Shown: positions 42,522 through 51,487 of the stretch, piece by piece
Layout: every line of letters begins with the position of its first letter
Position numbering within the stretch: the stretch's first letter is position 1
DNA from: Litoribaculum gwangyangense
GTDB lineage: Bacteria; Bacteroidota; Bacteroidia; Flavobacteriales; Flavobacteriaceae
Direction of reading: 5' to 3'
Length of the DNA: 64,000 nt
NCBI RefSeq assembly: GCF_039543505.1
Contig: NZ_BAABJW010000004.1
Span: forward strand, 310,001 to 374,000
Made by a program: the position numbers and the translations under genes
The notes under the pieces: model-generated
What the model saw: the letters and a program-made list of their open reading frames with translations, nothing else
What the model was told of the DNA's origin: nothing
The model's database searches: none

Positions 42522-45500
42522 ATGAAAAAAACCACTGTCATATTGGGTTTTCTTTTAGTATTGTTTTCTTGTAATTCCGATAAAGAAAAACATATTGAAC
42601 AGGAGTCTAATACATTATTTAAAAAACTAGATTCTTTAAGCACGGGAATCAACTTCACAAATAAAGTAGAAAATGAAAAGGATTTCAATATTTTTAGGTA
42701 CAGAAATTTTTATAACGGTGGAGGTGTTGCTATTGGAGATATTAATAATGATGGATTAGCCGATATCTACATTACAGGAAATAGAGTAAAAAACAAACTT
42801 TATTTGAACAAAGGTAACTTGGAGTTTGAAGATATTTCTATAAGCTCTAACACTTCAGGAAACAAATCTTGGTCCACAGGTGTTGTTATGGTTGATATTA
42901 ATGCAGATGGTTTGTTGGATATATATGTTTGTAATGCTGGTAACGTGAAGGGAGACGACCAAAAAAATGAACTTTTCATAAATAATGGAGACTTAACTTT
43001 TACAGAAAGAGCAGAAGAATATAATCTTTCAGATAGTGGATTTACGACCCATACCGCTTTTTTTGATTATGATGGTGATGGCGATTTAGATGCCTATATA
43101 CTAAACAATAGTTTTATCCCTGTAAACAGTTTAGGATATTCTAACAAGAGAGATTTAAGAAGTTCCGATTGGGATTTACCAGAAATTTTTAAGGGAGGTG
43201 GCGATAAATTAATGAGAAACGATAATGGAAAATTTGTAGACGTTAGTGAGGAGGCAGGCATTTACGGAAGTCTCATTGGTTTTGGTTTGGGTGTTACCAT
43301 TGGTGATGTAAATAATGATTTATTGCCTGATATATATGTATCGAATGATTTTTACGAGCGAGATTATTTTTATATCAATAATGGAGATGGAACTTTTACA
43401 GAAGATATAAAAAACAGATTATCGCATTTGAGTTTATCATCTATGGGTGCCGATATGGCAGATATAAATAATGATGGTCAACCAGAGATTTTTGTAACTG
43501 ATATGTTACCTGAAGGAGATGAACGCTTAAAAAACACAAGTGATTTTGAACGATATGATGTTTATAAACTAAAGGTGAACAAAGATTTTTACAATCAGTA
43601 TATGCAAAACACGCTGCAGTTGAACAATGGCGACAACACGTTTTCTGAAATTGCATTTTATAGTGGCGTGGCTCAAACCGATTGGTCTTGGGGAGCTTTA
43701 TTGTTTGATATGGATAATGATGGTTATAAGGATATTTTTGTTTCTAATGGAATTTATCATGATTTAACCAATCAAGATTTTATTGATTTTTTTGCCAATG
43801 AGATTTATCAAAAAATGGCTATATCGGGAGAAAAAACTTCACAAGATTCCATAATCAATAGTATGCCCAGTACGCCAATTTCAAATTATGCCTATAGAAA
43901 TAATCACAACCTAACTTTTACAGATAAAACAAAAGATTGGGGATTTCAGGAACCTACCTTTTCAAACGGTACTGCTTACGGCGACCTAGATAACGATGGT
44001 GATTTAGATTTGGTAATAAACAACATGAATATGCCATCTTTTATTTATGAAAATACCTCAAAAAACAATTATATCAAGTTAAACCTTAAAGGCAATGAAA
44101 AAAACACTTTTGCCATTGGCAGTATAGCAGAAGTATATATAAATAAACAAATTATCAGGCAAGAACTTATCCCTTCAAGAGGCTTTCAATCATCCATAGA
44201 TTATGCTATGACCTTTGGGTTAGGTGATTCTAAAGAGGTAGATTCAATTAAAGTTATTTGGCCAAATAAAAAAGTACAACGTATTTCTAAAACCAAATCA
44301 AATCAAACATTAACCTTACATATTGAAGATGCTAAAGACGATCTAATTAGGTCCAACACAAAAAAAGTGGATTATTATTTTAATGAAATAGAGAATAATT
44401 TAATGACTCATGATGAGGATTCTTATATTGATTTCAATTACGAGGGTTTAATTCCAAAAATGCAATCTAGGGAAGGACCTGCACTGGCTGTTGGAGATAT
44501 AAATAATGATGGCAATGAAGATGTTTTTATTGGTGGGGCATTTAAACAAACAGGTCAGTTATATATACAAGATAATCAAGGGAAATTGACTCCTTCAAAA
44601 TTCATCACAGAAGCCAATTTTGAGGATACTTGTGCAGTTTTTGTAGATGTTGATAATGATGGGGATAATGATCTTTTAGTTGGTTCAGGAGGTAATTTTC
44701 AGGGAGCTAGAACGGGCGTTAGGGTTTATGTAAATGATGGGAAGGGTAATTTTGATGACTATCAAATTGTAGTACGCACAAACACTAATATTTCTACCAT
44801 TGCACCTCACGATTTCGATAATGACGGCGATATCGATTTATTTGTTGGAAGCTTAAACGTTGTTGGAACCTATGGCTTAAATCCAGAGAATTTATTATTG
44901 GAGAATAATGGTAATGGCACTTTTATTAACGTTACCAAAACCAAAGCACCCGCATTAACATCTATAGGCATGACAACAGATGCCTTATGGGAAGATATAG
45001 ACCAAGACAATAACAAGGATTTAATTGTAGTAGGAGAGTGGGCACACCCTAGAATATTTAAGTACGATGGCACTTCTCTAAAAGAAGTGGAATCAAATTT
45101 AAAGGATTATTCTGGTTGGTATAATACCGTTGAAGCTAAGGATTTAGATAATGACGGTGATGTGGATTTAATATTAGGAAATCGTGGAATAAATTCAATT
45201 TACAAAGCCGATAAAGAGAATCCAGCCAAAATGTTTGTAAATGACTTTGATTCTAACGGAACCATTGAACAAATTTTTACCCATACTGTAAATGATAAAG
45301 ATAAACCTGTCCACCTTAAGCGTGAATTAACAGGTCAAATGACCTCTTTAAAAAAGCGAAATTTAAAATTTAGTGACTATGCCACTAAATCCATACAAGA
45401 ACTTTTTTCCAAAGATATTATTGATAATTCTTTAGTAAAAAAAATTACTACTTTTTCTAGTTTTATCGCTTATAATAATGGCAAAGGAAATTTCACTATT

Positions 45501-45818
45501 AAAGAGCTTCCTAGTGAGGCTCAATTTTCTTGTATTTGTGAAATTAAATGTGAGGATATCAATAAAGATGGAATTACCGATTTAATTCTGGGAGGTAATA
45601 ACTTTAATTTTAAACCGCAATTTTCCCGTTTAGATGCTATTCAAGGTTTAATATTATTTGGAAATAATAATGGTGATTTCTCAAAACAAACAAAAACAGG
45701 TTTTAATGTTGAAGGTGAAATCAAGGAAATGCAGTGGATAAAAAACGCCTCTGGAAAACGCTTTTTAATAGTAGCCATTAATGATAAACAACCCAAAATT
45801 TTTGGAATAGATGACTAG
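42522..45818 (+). CDS. FG-GAP/VCBS repeat and ASPIC/UnbV lipoprotein, first copy
   Basis: Very large exported lipoprotein, 1098 residues, lipobox VLFSC. Many FG-GAP/VCBS calcium-type loops of the form D(I/F)(N/D)NDG(L/D)xD occur, e.g. GDINNDGLADIYITG, FFDYDGDGDLDAYI and GDLDNDGDLDLVINN in the first half and DFDNDGDIDLFVGS in the second. An ASPIC/UnbV domain lies between them at about 545-600 (LIPSRGFQSSIDYAMTFGLG). The repeats should build beta propellers stabilised by calcium. The function is unknown. The next gene is a full-length paralogue overlapping by 8 nt. Confidence 0.88.
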   Translation: MKKTTVILGFLLVLFSCNSDKEKHIEQESNTLFKKLDSLSTGINFTNKVENEKDFNIFRYRNFYNGGGVAIGDINNDGLADIYITGNRVKNKLYLNKGNLEFEDISISSNTSGNKSWSTGVVMVDINADGLLDIYVCNAGNVKGDDQKNELFINNGDLTFTERAEEYNLSDSGFTTHTAFFDYDGDGDLDAYILNNSFIPVNSLGYSNKRDLRSSDWDLPEIFKGGGDKLMRNDNGKFVDVSEEAGIYGSLIGFGLGVTIGDVNNDLLPDIYVSNDFYERDYFYINNGDGTFTEDIKNRLSHLSLSSMGADMADINNDGQPEIFVTDMLPEGDERLKNTSDFERYDVYKLKVNKDFYNQYMQNTLQLNNGDNTFSEIAFYSGVAQTDWSWGALLFDMDNDGYKDIFVSNGIYHDLTNQDFIDFFANEIYQKMAISGEKTSQDSIINSMPSTPISNYAYRNNHNLTFTDKTKDWGFQEPTFSNGTAYGDLDNDGDLDLVINNMNMPSFIYENTSKNNYIKLNLKGNEKNTFAIGSIAEVYINKQIIRQELIPSRGFQSSIDYAMTFGLGDSKEVDSIKVIWPNKKVQRISKTKSNQTLTLHIEDAKDDLIRSNTKKVDYYFNEIENNLMTHDEDSYIDFNYEGLIPKMQSREGPALAVGDINNDGNEDVFIGGAFKQTGQLYIQDNQGKLTPSKFITEANFEDTCAVFVDVDNDGDNDLLVGSGGNFQGARTGVRVYVNDGKGNFDDYQIVVRTNTNISTIAPHDFDNDGDIDLFVGSLNVVGTYGLNPENLLLENNGNGTFINVTKTKAPALTSIGMTTDALWEDIDQDNNKDLIVVGEWAHPRIFKYDGTSLKEVESNLKDYSGWYNTVEAKDLDNDGDVDLILGNRGINSIYKADKENPAKMFVNDFDSNGTIEQIFTHTVNDKDKPVHLKRELTGQMTSLKKRNLKFSDYATKSIQELFSKDIIDNSLVKKITTFSSFIAYNNGKGNFTIKELPSEAQFSCICEIKCEDINKDGITDLILGGNNFNFKPQFSRLDAIQGLILFGNNNGDFSKQTKTGFNVEGEIKEMQWIKNASGKRFLIVAINDKQPKIFGIDD

Positions 45819-48800
45819 AAAAGTCATGTATATTATAGCTTTACTGCTTGGTTTTAATTGCTCAAAAAATGAAGAGCCAAAATTGCTTTCGAGTTTAGAT
45901 AAAAAACACACCAAAGTAGATTTTATCAATAAATTAAAACCTACAAAACAATTAAACATTCTAGATTACCTTTATTACTACAATGGCGCTGGAGTATCAG
46001 TGGGGGATATAAATAATGATGATTTAGTTGATGTTTTTTTTACTTCAAACCAAGGTATAAACAAATTATATTTAAATAAAGGAAATTTTGTTTTTGAGGA
46101 TATTACCGAAAAAGCAGGTGTTTCAGGAAATTCAGATTGGAATACGGGTACCGTTATGGCTGATGTAAACGGGGACGGTTTTTTAGATATTTATGTCTGT
46201 GCCGTTGTGGGCACTGATGCCTTGCAAGGGGCAAATGAACTTTATATTAATAACGGTAATAATACCTTTGCCGAAAAAGCTAAAGAATATGGTTTGGATT
46301 TCAAAAACTATTCTACGACAGCAGCATTTTTTGATTTTGATAATGATGGGGATCTAGACATGTATTTACTCAATCATGCCATCCATACTCAAAATTCTTT
46401 TGGAAAAGCAGATATCAGAAATACCAGAAATGATAAAAGTGGGGATAAACTTCTTAGAAATGATGGTCAAATATTTACAGATGTAAGTGAACAAGCAGGA
46501 ATTTATGGAGGTGTAAATGGCTATGGTTTAGGCTTGGCTACCCAAGATTTTAATAACGATGGTTATGTTGATATTTATGTAAGCAATGATTTCCATGAGG
46601 ATGATTATTACTACCTTAACAATGGTGATGGAACCTTTTCAGAACAATCAAAAAATTATTTTGGAAAAACAAGTAGGTTCTCAATGGGCAGTGATGTTGC
46701 CGATATTAACCATGATGGTTTTGCAGACATTTTAACGTTGGATATGGCTCCTGAAGATGAAAAAATCCTAAAAGCCTCCATGGGTGATGAAACTCCAGAT
46801 ATGTTGAAAATCAGAACTCAAAGGTTGGGCTATCATTATCAATACGCAAGAAACATGCTTCAAATTAATAATGGTTATGGTTTTTCGGAAACAGCACTTT
46901 ATAGTGGAATTGCTTCTACCGATTGGAGTTGGTCTGCCCTGTTTACTGATATCAATCAAGATGGAGAGCAGGATATTTTTATCTCTAATGGCATCCCAAA
47001 ACGCCCAAACGATTTAGATTACATAAAATTTGTATCAAACGAAAAAATAAAGGAAAATCTTCAAAAAAATAATTTGGTTGATGAAGAGGCCATAAAAATG
47101 ATGCCCACTGGAGCTGTTCCAAATTTTGTTTTTGAAGGTCAAAATAATTTATCATTTAAAAATCAATCTGGTAATTGGATTTCCAAAGATACAATCATAT
47201 CAACTGGCAGCGCTTATGCCGATTTTGATAATGATGGCGATTTAGATTTTGTAACTAATAACATCAATTCTTATGCTACATTTTATAAAAATAATATTGA
47301 TACGGATTCCACAGCTCGATATCTAAAATTGAAGTTTAGATATAAAAATGGGAATCAATTAGGAATAGGAACCAAAGTTATATCATATCATCAGGGTATA
47401 AAGCAATACAAACAGTTATTTACCTCAAAGGGTTTTCAATCTTCCTCCGAAGCCATAATTCATTTTGGCTATGCCAATAATGAAATAGTGGATTCTTTAA
47501 AAATAATTTGGCCAGATAATACCATCCAAACCGTTGAAAATGTAAAAACAAATCAAACCCTAACCATAATACCTTTAAATAAAAGGTTTCCAGTTGATTA
47601 TAAGGTTCTTTTTCCAACATTTAAAACTTGGTTCATAAAAGATACTTTAAGCGGTTTAAAGTTTAAGCATATTGAAAATAATTATAGCGATTTTAACAGA
47701 CATAAATTAATCCCCTATCAATTATCAGATCGAGGACCAGCAACAGCTGTAGGAGATTTAAATAGGGATGGACTTCATGACGTTTTTTTTGGAAGCTCTA
47801 AAGGCCAGTTACCAGAATTATTCATTCAAACTAAAAATGGTTTTACAAAAAAAGTACTTTCGTCTTTTATCGAGGACAAACTTTGTGAAGACACAGCAGC
47901 CATCATTTCAGATTTAAATAACGATGGTTTTAATGACTTGTTTGTAGGCTCTGGAGGAGGCGAATACTACAATCAATCCAAAACATTATTGGATAGACTT
48001 TATTTGTTTAAAGATAATTTAGAGGCTGAAAGTAAAATGTTACCCCAATACTTTGAACATGCATCTGTAATTAAAGCGTTTGATGCAGATAATGATGGTG
48101 ATATGGATATCTTCGTAGGTAATCATGCAAATTCAATGTCTTTTGGAGAATTGCCTAATTCATATATTTTAATCAATAATAAAGGGACATTTCAATTAAA
48201 TAGTTTGGGCCATTTGGGAATGGTTACAGATGCTATTATTGCAGATTTCAATGATGATGATTTATCAGACATTATTGCGGTAGGAGAATGGATGGAACCC
48301 GTTTTTTTACAAAATACGAATGGAAATTTTAAAGATTCCACATCGCAATATACCGAAGAACAAATTAGTGGATTATGGCAAAGTATTGCATCTTTTGATA
48401 TTGATGGAGATGGTGATGAAGATTATATTTTAGGAAATTTTGGCTTAAATTCTAAATTTATCGCCTCTAAGAATTTCCCAATGAAAATGTATGTTGGTGA
48501 TTTTGATAATAATAAAAGAACAGAAACCATTATAGCAATTCATAAAAATGATGGTTACTACACATTAAATGGTTTTGATGAATTGGCAAGTCAATTGGTG
48601 TATTTAAAGAAAAAATACACATCCTATCAAGATTTTGCAGGGGAAACTGTTGAGGATATTTTTGGAATGAAAGAACTGTCAAAGTCAAATTTATTAACGG
48701 TTAATACTTTAGCATCAGGATACCTTAAAAATGAAAATGGTAAATTTGTTTTTATCCCTTTCCCAAATGCAAATTTGCAGTTAGCTCCTATTACTACATC

Positions 48801-49068
48801 ATTAATATACGATTTTGATGGTGATGGGATTGATGAAATTTTACTCGCTGGCAATTATTTTGGAGTTACACCATATCAAGGGAAATTGGATAGCTTTACA
48901 GGAGCCATATTGAAAAGTACCAATGAAATTATTTCTTTAGATAAATTGGGAATAGATTTTTCCCAAAAAGCGGTAAAGGGATTAAACATTATTAACTTTA
49001 ATGACAACAAATATTTAATAGTAACAATAAACAATGATGATCTTGAAATTTATAAAATCCAAAAGTAA
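45811..49068 (+). CDS. FG-GAP/VCBS repeat and ASPIC/UnbV lipoprotein, second copy
   Basis: 1085 residues, same architecture as the upstream gene: signal peptide with lipobox LGFNCSKN, FG-GAP loops such as GDINNDDLVDVFFTS and FFDFDNDGDLDMYLLN, the UnbV segment at about 534-587 (FTSKGFQSSSEAIIHFGYAN), then more FG-GAP loops (DFDGDGIDEILLAG). It is clearly a tandem duplicate but well diverged, so the pair may form a heteromer. The start codon overlaps the stop of the first copy (ATGACTAG). An ATG five codons in could also serve. Confidence 0.88.
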   Translation: MTRKVMYIIALLLGFNCSKNEEPKLLSSLDKKHTKVDFINKLKPTKQLNILDYLYYYNGAGVSVGDINNDDLVDVFFTSNQGINKLYLNKGNFVFEDITEKAGVSGNSDWNTGTVMADVNGDGFLDIYVCAVVGTDALQGANELYINNGNNTFAEKAKEYGLDFKNYSTTAAFFDFDNDGDLDMYLLNHAIHTQNSFGKADIRNTRNDKSGDKLLRNDGQIFTDVSEQAGIYGGVNGYGLGLATQDFNNDGYVDIYVSNDFHEDDYYYLNNGDGTFSEQSKNYFGKTSRFSMGSDVADINHDGFADILTLDMAPEDEKILKASMGDETPDMLKIRTQRLGYHYQYARNMLQINNGYGFSETALYSGIASTDWSWSALFTDINQDGEQDIFISNGIPKRPNDLDYIKFVSNEKIKENLQKNNLVDEEAIKMMPTGAVPNFVFEGQNNLSFKNQSGNWISKDTIISTGSAYADFDNDGDLDFVTNNINSYATFYKNNIDTDSTARYLKLKFRYKNGNQLGIGTKVISYHQGIKQYKQLFTSKGFQSSSEAIIHFGYANNEIVDSLKIIWPDNTIQTVENVKTNQTLTIIPLNKRFPVDYKVLFPTFKTWFIKDTLSGLKFKHIENNYSDFNRHKLIPYQLSDRGPATAVGDLNRDGLHDVFFGSSKGQLPELFIQTKNGFTKKVLSSFIEDKLCEDTAAIISDLNNDGFNDLFVGSGGGEYYNQSKTLLDRLYLFKDNLEAESKMLPQYFEHASVIKAFDADNDGDMDIFVGNHANSMSFGELPNSYILINNKGTFQLNSLGHLGMVTDAIIADFNDDDLSDIIAVGEWMEPVFLQNTNGNFKDSTSQYTEEQISGLWQSIASFDIDGDGDEDYILGNFGLNSKFIASKNFPMKMYVGDFDNNKRTETIIAIHKNDGYYTLNGFDELASQLVYLKKKYTSYQDFAGETVEDIFGMKELSKSNLLTVNTLASGYLKNENGKFVFIPFPNANLQLAPITTSLIYDFDGDGIDEILLAGNYFGVTPYQGKLDSFTGAILKSTNEIISLDKLGIDFSQKAVKGLNIINFNDNKYLIVTINNDDLEIYKIQK

Positions 49069-50383
49069 ACAAGTATTAGCTTTGTTATTGCTAATAATGG
49101 GTTTAGCTTGTAACAAACAGGCCAAAGAAATAGTTGTAACACCAAACGATTATCATAAAGCTGTTGATAAAATAACAGCTATCATGGTACACGATATTTT
49201 TTCACCACCAGTAGCTAGTAGAATATATTTATATCCTAATGTAGCTGCTTATGAAATTATTTGTAAAGAGGATCAATCTTATAAAACCCTTGTTGGCCAA
49301 GTAAATGGTTTAACCTCAATACCAAACCCTAAAACCAATGAAAATATAAATTTTAAAGTGGCTGCATTAACCGCCTATTTTGATTTGGGGAAAGAACTTA
49401 TATTTTCTGAGGAAAAGATAATTTCTTATAGGGATAGTCTTTACAATTCATGGGAATCTTTAGACAAAGATACTTTTAGAGTATCTAAAGAATATGGATT
49501 GGAAGTGGCAAATCATATAAAGCAATGGATGGGTCAGGATAATTACAAAGAAACCCGAACCATGCCAAAATTCACTGTGAATTCTGAGGAGCCTTCACGC
49601 TGGCAACCAACCCCACCAGATTATATGGATGGTATTGAACCCCATTGGAATAAAATAAGACCCATAGTTTTAGATTCCGCTTCACAATTTAAACCTAAAA
49701 CACATCCCGAATTTTCATTAGAAAAGAACTCCGATTTTTATAAAGAATTGATAGAAGTATATGAAGTAAAAAATCAAATAGATAAAAGTGGTGATGCCTC
49801 AGAAGAAATTAAAATAGCCCAATTTTGGGACTGTAACCCCTATGTTTCAACTCATAAAGGACATTTCATGTTTGCTACCAAAAAAATTACTCCTGGAGCA
49901 CATTGGATTGGAATCTGTAAAATTGCATGCAAAAAGGATAATGCAGATTTTAGTAAAACAGTTTATGCTTACACTAAAACCTCTATTGGTTTAATAGATG
50001 CCTTTATTAGCTGTTGGGACGAAAAATACCGTAGCAACTTAATCCGACCAGAAACACTCATAAATCAACATATTGATGAAGATTGGACACCAGTTTTGCA
50101 AACACCACCATTTCCAGAATATACAAGTGGCCACTCGGTTGTTTCTGGTGCTGCTTCAACAATTCTAACGAGTATTTTTGGTGAAAATTTTTCTTTTGAT
50201 GATGATACAGAGTTACCTTATGGTTTGCCCGTAAGATCTTTTAATTCATTTTATGATGCTTCAAAAGAAGCTGCCATGAGTAGACTCTATGGAGGTATTC
50301 ATTATAGATCAGCCATCGATTTAGGGCTTAAACAAGGTTTAAACGTTGGGCAGTTTGTGGTCGATAATTTGGATATGCACTAA
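49034..50383 (+). CDS. Vanadium-dependent haloperoxidase/PAP2-like lipoprotein
   Basis: 449 residues with lipobox LGLACNK, so exported. The vanadate/phosphate-binding motifs are complete: K331-x6-R338-P339 (KYRSNLIRP), S365-G366-H367 in PEYTSGHS, and S416-R417-x5-H423 followed by Asp429 (SRLYGGIHYRSAID). These are the KX6RP, SGH and SRX5H elements shared by vanadium haloperoxidases and PAP2 acid phosphatases. The size and long helical N-terminal half favour the haloperoxidase-like branch, but halide oxidation and phosphatase activity cannot be told apart by reading. The start lies 35 nt inside the upstream UnbV gene, indicating tight coupling. Confidence 0.85.
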   Translation: MMILKFIKSKSKQVLALLLLIMGLACNKQAKEIVVTPNDYHKAVDKITAIMVHDIFSPPVASRIYLYPNVAAYEIICKEDQSYKTLVGQVNGLTSIPNPKTNENINFKVAALTAYFDLGKELIFSEEKIISYRDSLYNSWESLDKDTFRVSKEYGLEVANHIKQWMGQDNYKETRTMPKFTVNSEEPSRWQPTPPDYMDGIEPHWNKIRPIVLDSASQFKPKTHPEFSLEKNSDFYKELIEVYEVKNQIDKSGDASEEIKIAQFWDCNPYVSTHKGHFMFATKKITPGAHWIGICKIACKKDNADFSKTVYAYTKTSIGLIDAFISCWDEKYRSNLIRPETLINQHIDEDWTPVLQTPPFPEYTSGHSVVSGAASTILTSIFGENFSFDDDTELPYGLPVRSFNSFYDASKEAAMSRLYGGIHYRSAIDLGLKQGLNVGQFVVDNLDMH

Positions 50384-50394
50384 TAAATTTATTG

Positions 50395-51309
50395 ATGTTG
50401 AATAAAATTAAATATTTAGCTATTTTTTTTGTTGTAGGTATTCTTGGTTGGTACATGTTTGTAAAACCTGAAGATTATATAATAAAATTTAAAGTAGCTG
50501 CATCTCCTGGGGTATTATTAAGGCAGGTAGAAGAATGGAGCTTGCTACAAAATAAAATGGACTCATTGTCTTCTACATTAAATAATAAAATACCTTTTGA
50601 AGTTATTGAACAATCTATTACAAAAGGTGATATGTCTTTAGAAATTAATTGGAGTTTTAAGTTAATTAACGATTCTATCACTCAAGTTTTGGTTGGTGTT
50701 TTGGAAAATGAAAATTCAATGTACAACAGAATTACGGCTCCATTTTTAAATACTAATTTTAAAAAAATGTCCATTGGATTGGTTCAAGATTACATCAGTG
50801 GTATTGAATACAGATTAAAAAATGAATTTAAGGTTAAATTTCAAGGCGTTGAAAAAATAACAGAGCTTAGGTATGCCTATATCAAAATTGAAGATATAAA
50901 TATGCTAGATAAGGCTTCAAAAATGATGGAGATTAATGACAAATTGGTAAAATTTTTGAACGATAATGAAATTAAAGATGGAGAGTTGCCTTTTTTAATT
51001 GTAGATCGATGGAATTTCCATGAAAATACAATTGATTTCAAATATTGTTTTCCTGTAAAACATAAAGATACCTTACCATCTCATAGTCTAATTAGGTATG
51101 GTAAACTGCCATCAGGAAAAGCATTAAAAGCTATTTACAACGGGAATTATAGGACATCAGATAGGGCATGGTTTACATTGCACGACTATGCAAAAAGGCA
51201 TGGTATTGCTATTCAAAATAAACCAATAGAGTTTTTTAAAAACAATCCTTTCCTTGGTGGAGATGAACTTACATGGGTTACGGAAGTTTACATGCCGATA
51301 TTGGATTAG
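50395..51309 (+). CDS. SRPBCC/GyrI-like two-domain membrane-anchored protein
   Basis: 304 residues from ATG 50395. An N-terminal membrane anchor (about 4-22, IKYLAIFFVVGILGWYMFV) precedes a segment of about 125 residues that looks like an SRPBCC/polyketide-cyclase-type ligand fold (IKFKVAASPGVLLRQVEEWS; GDMSLEINWSF). The C-terminal half resembles a GyrI-like small-molecule-binding domain (LPSGKALKAIYNGNYRTSDR; DELTWVTEVYMPI). Both folds hold small hydrophobic ligands. It starts 11 bp after the haloperoxidase-like gene and closes this four-gene unit. Assignment of the domains is by pattern only. Confidence 0.6.
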   Translation: MLNKIKYLAIFFVVGILGWYMFVKPEDYIIKFKVAASPGVLLRQVEEWSLLQNKMDSLSSTLNNKIPFEVIEQSITKGDMSLEINWSFKLINDSITQVLVGVLENENSMYNRITAPFLNTNFKKMSIGLVQDYISGIEYRLKNEFKVKFQGVEKITELRYAYIKIEDINMLDKASKMMEINDKLVKFLNDNEIKDGELPFLIVDRWNFHENTIDFKYCFPVKHKDTLPSHSLIRYGKLPSGKALKAIYNGNYRTSDRAWFTLHDYAKRHGIAIQNKPIEFFKNNPFLGGDELTWVTEVYMPILD

Positions 51310-51361
51310 TATATAAACGAATTATTTAAAGTAACAATACACCATAAGTTTGAAATTTTTA

Positions 51362-51390
51362 AATCAATCCGAAAACGATTTCGATTGATT
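51362..51390. promoter_or_regulatory. LacI-type operator C
   Basis: The core CGAAAACGATTTCG (51370-51383) is identical to operator B. It is flanked by extended arms AATCAAT and ATTGATT, giving a dyad of 29 bp. It lies 97 bp before the first gene of the GH13/GH97/trehalase operon. TACTTTG just downstream (51397-51403) might belong to the promoter, but it is one base shorter than TAnnTTTG. Confidence 0.75.
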
Positions 51391-51487
51391 AAAAACTACT
51401 TTGTACTTCAAAAATTGTAAATTATGGTAATAATTAAAGAAATTGTTACGATTTGTTTCCTAAAATAAATTATACAATAAAAATAAA

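Noticed and set aside
51397..51403. TACTTTG downstream of operator C, and TAATTTG near 62601 downstream of operator D, as -7 promoter elements
   Set aside because: Both have one base fewer than TAnnTTTG and no TTG at the right upstream distance, so I did not list them as promoters.
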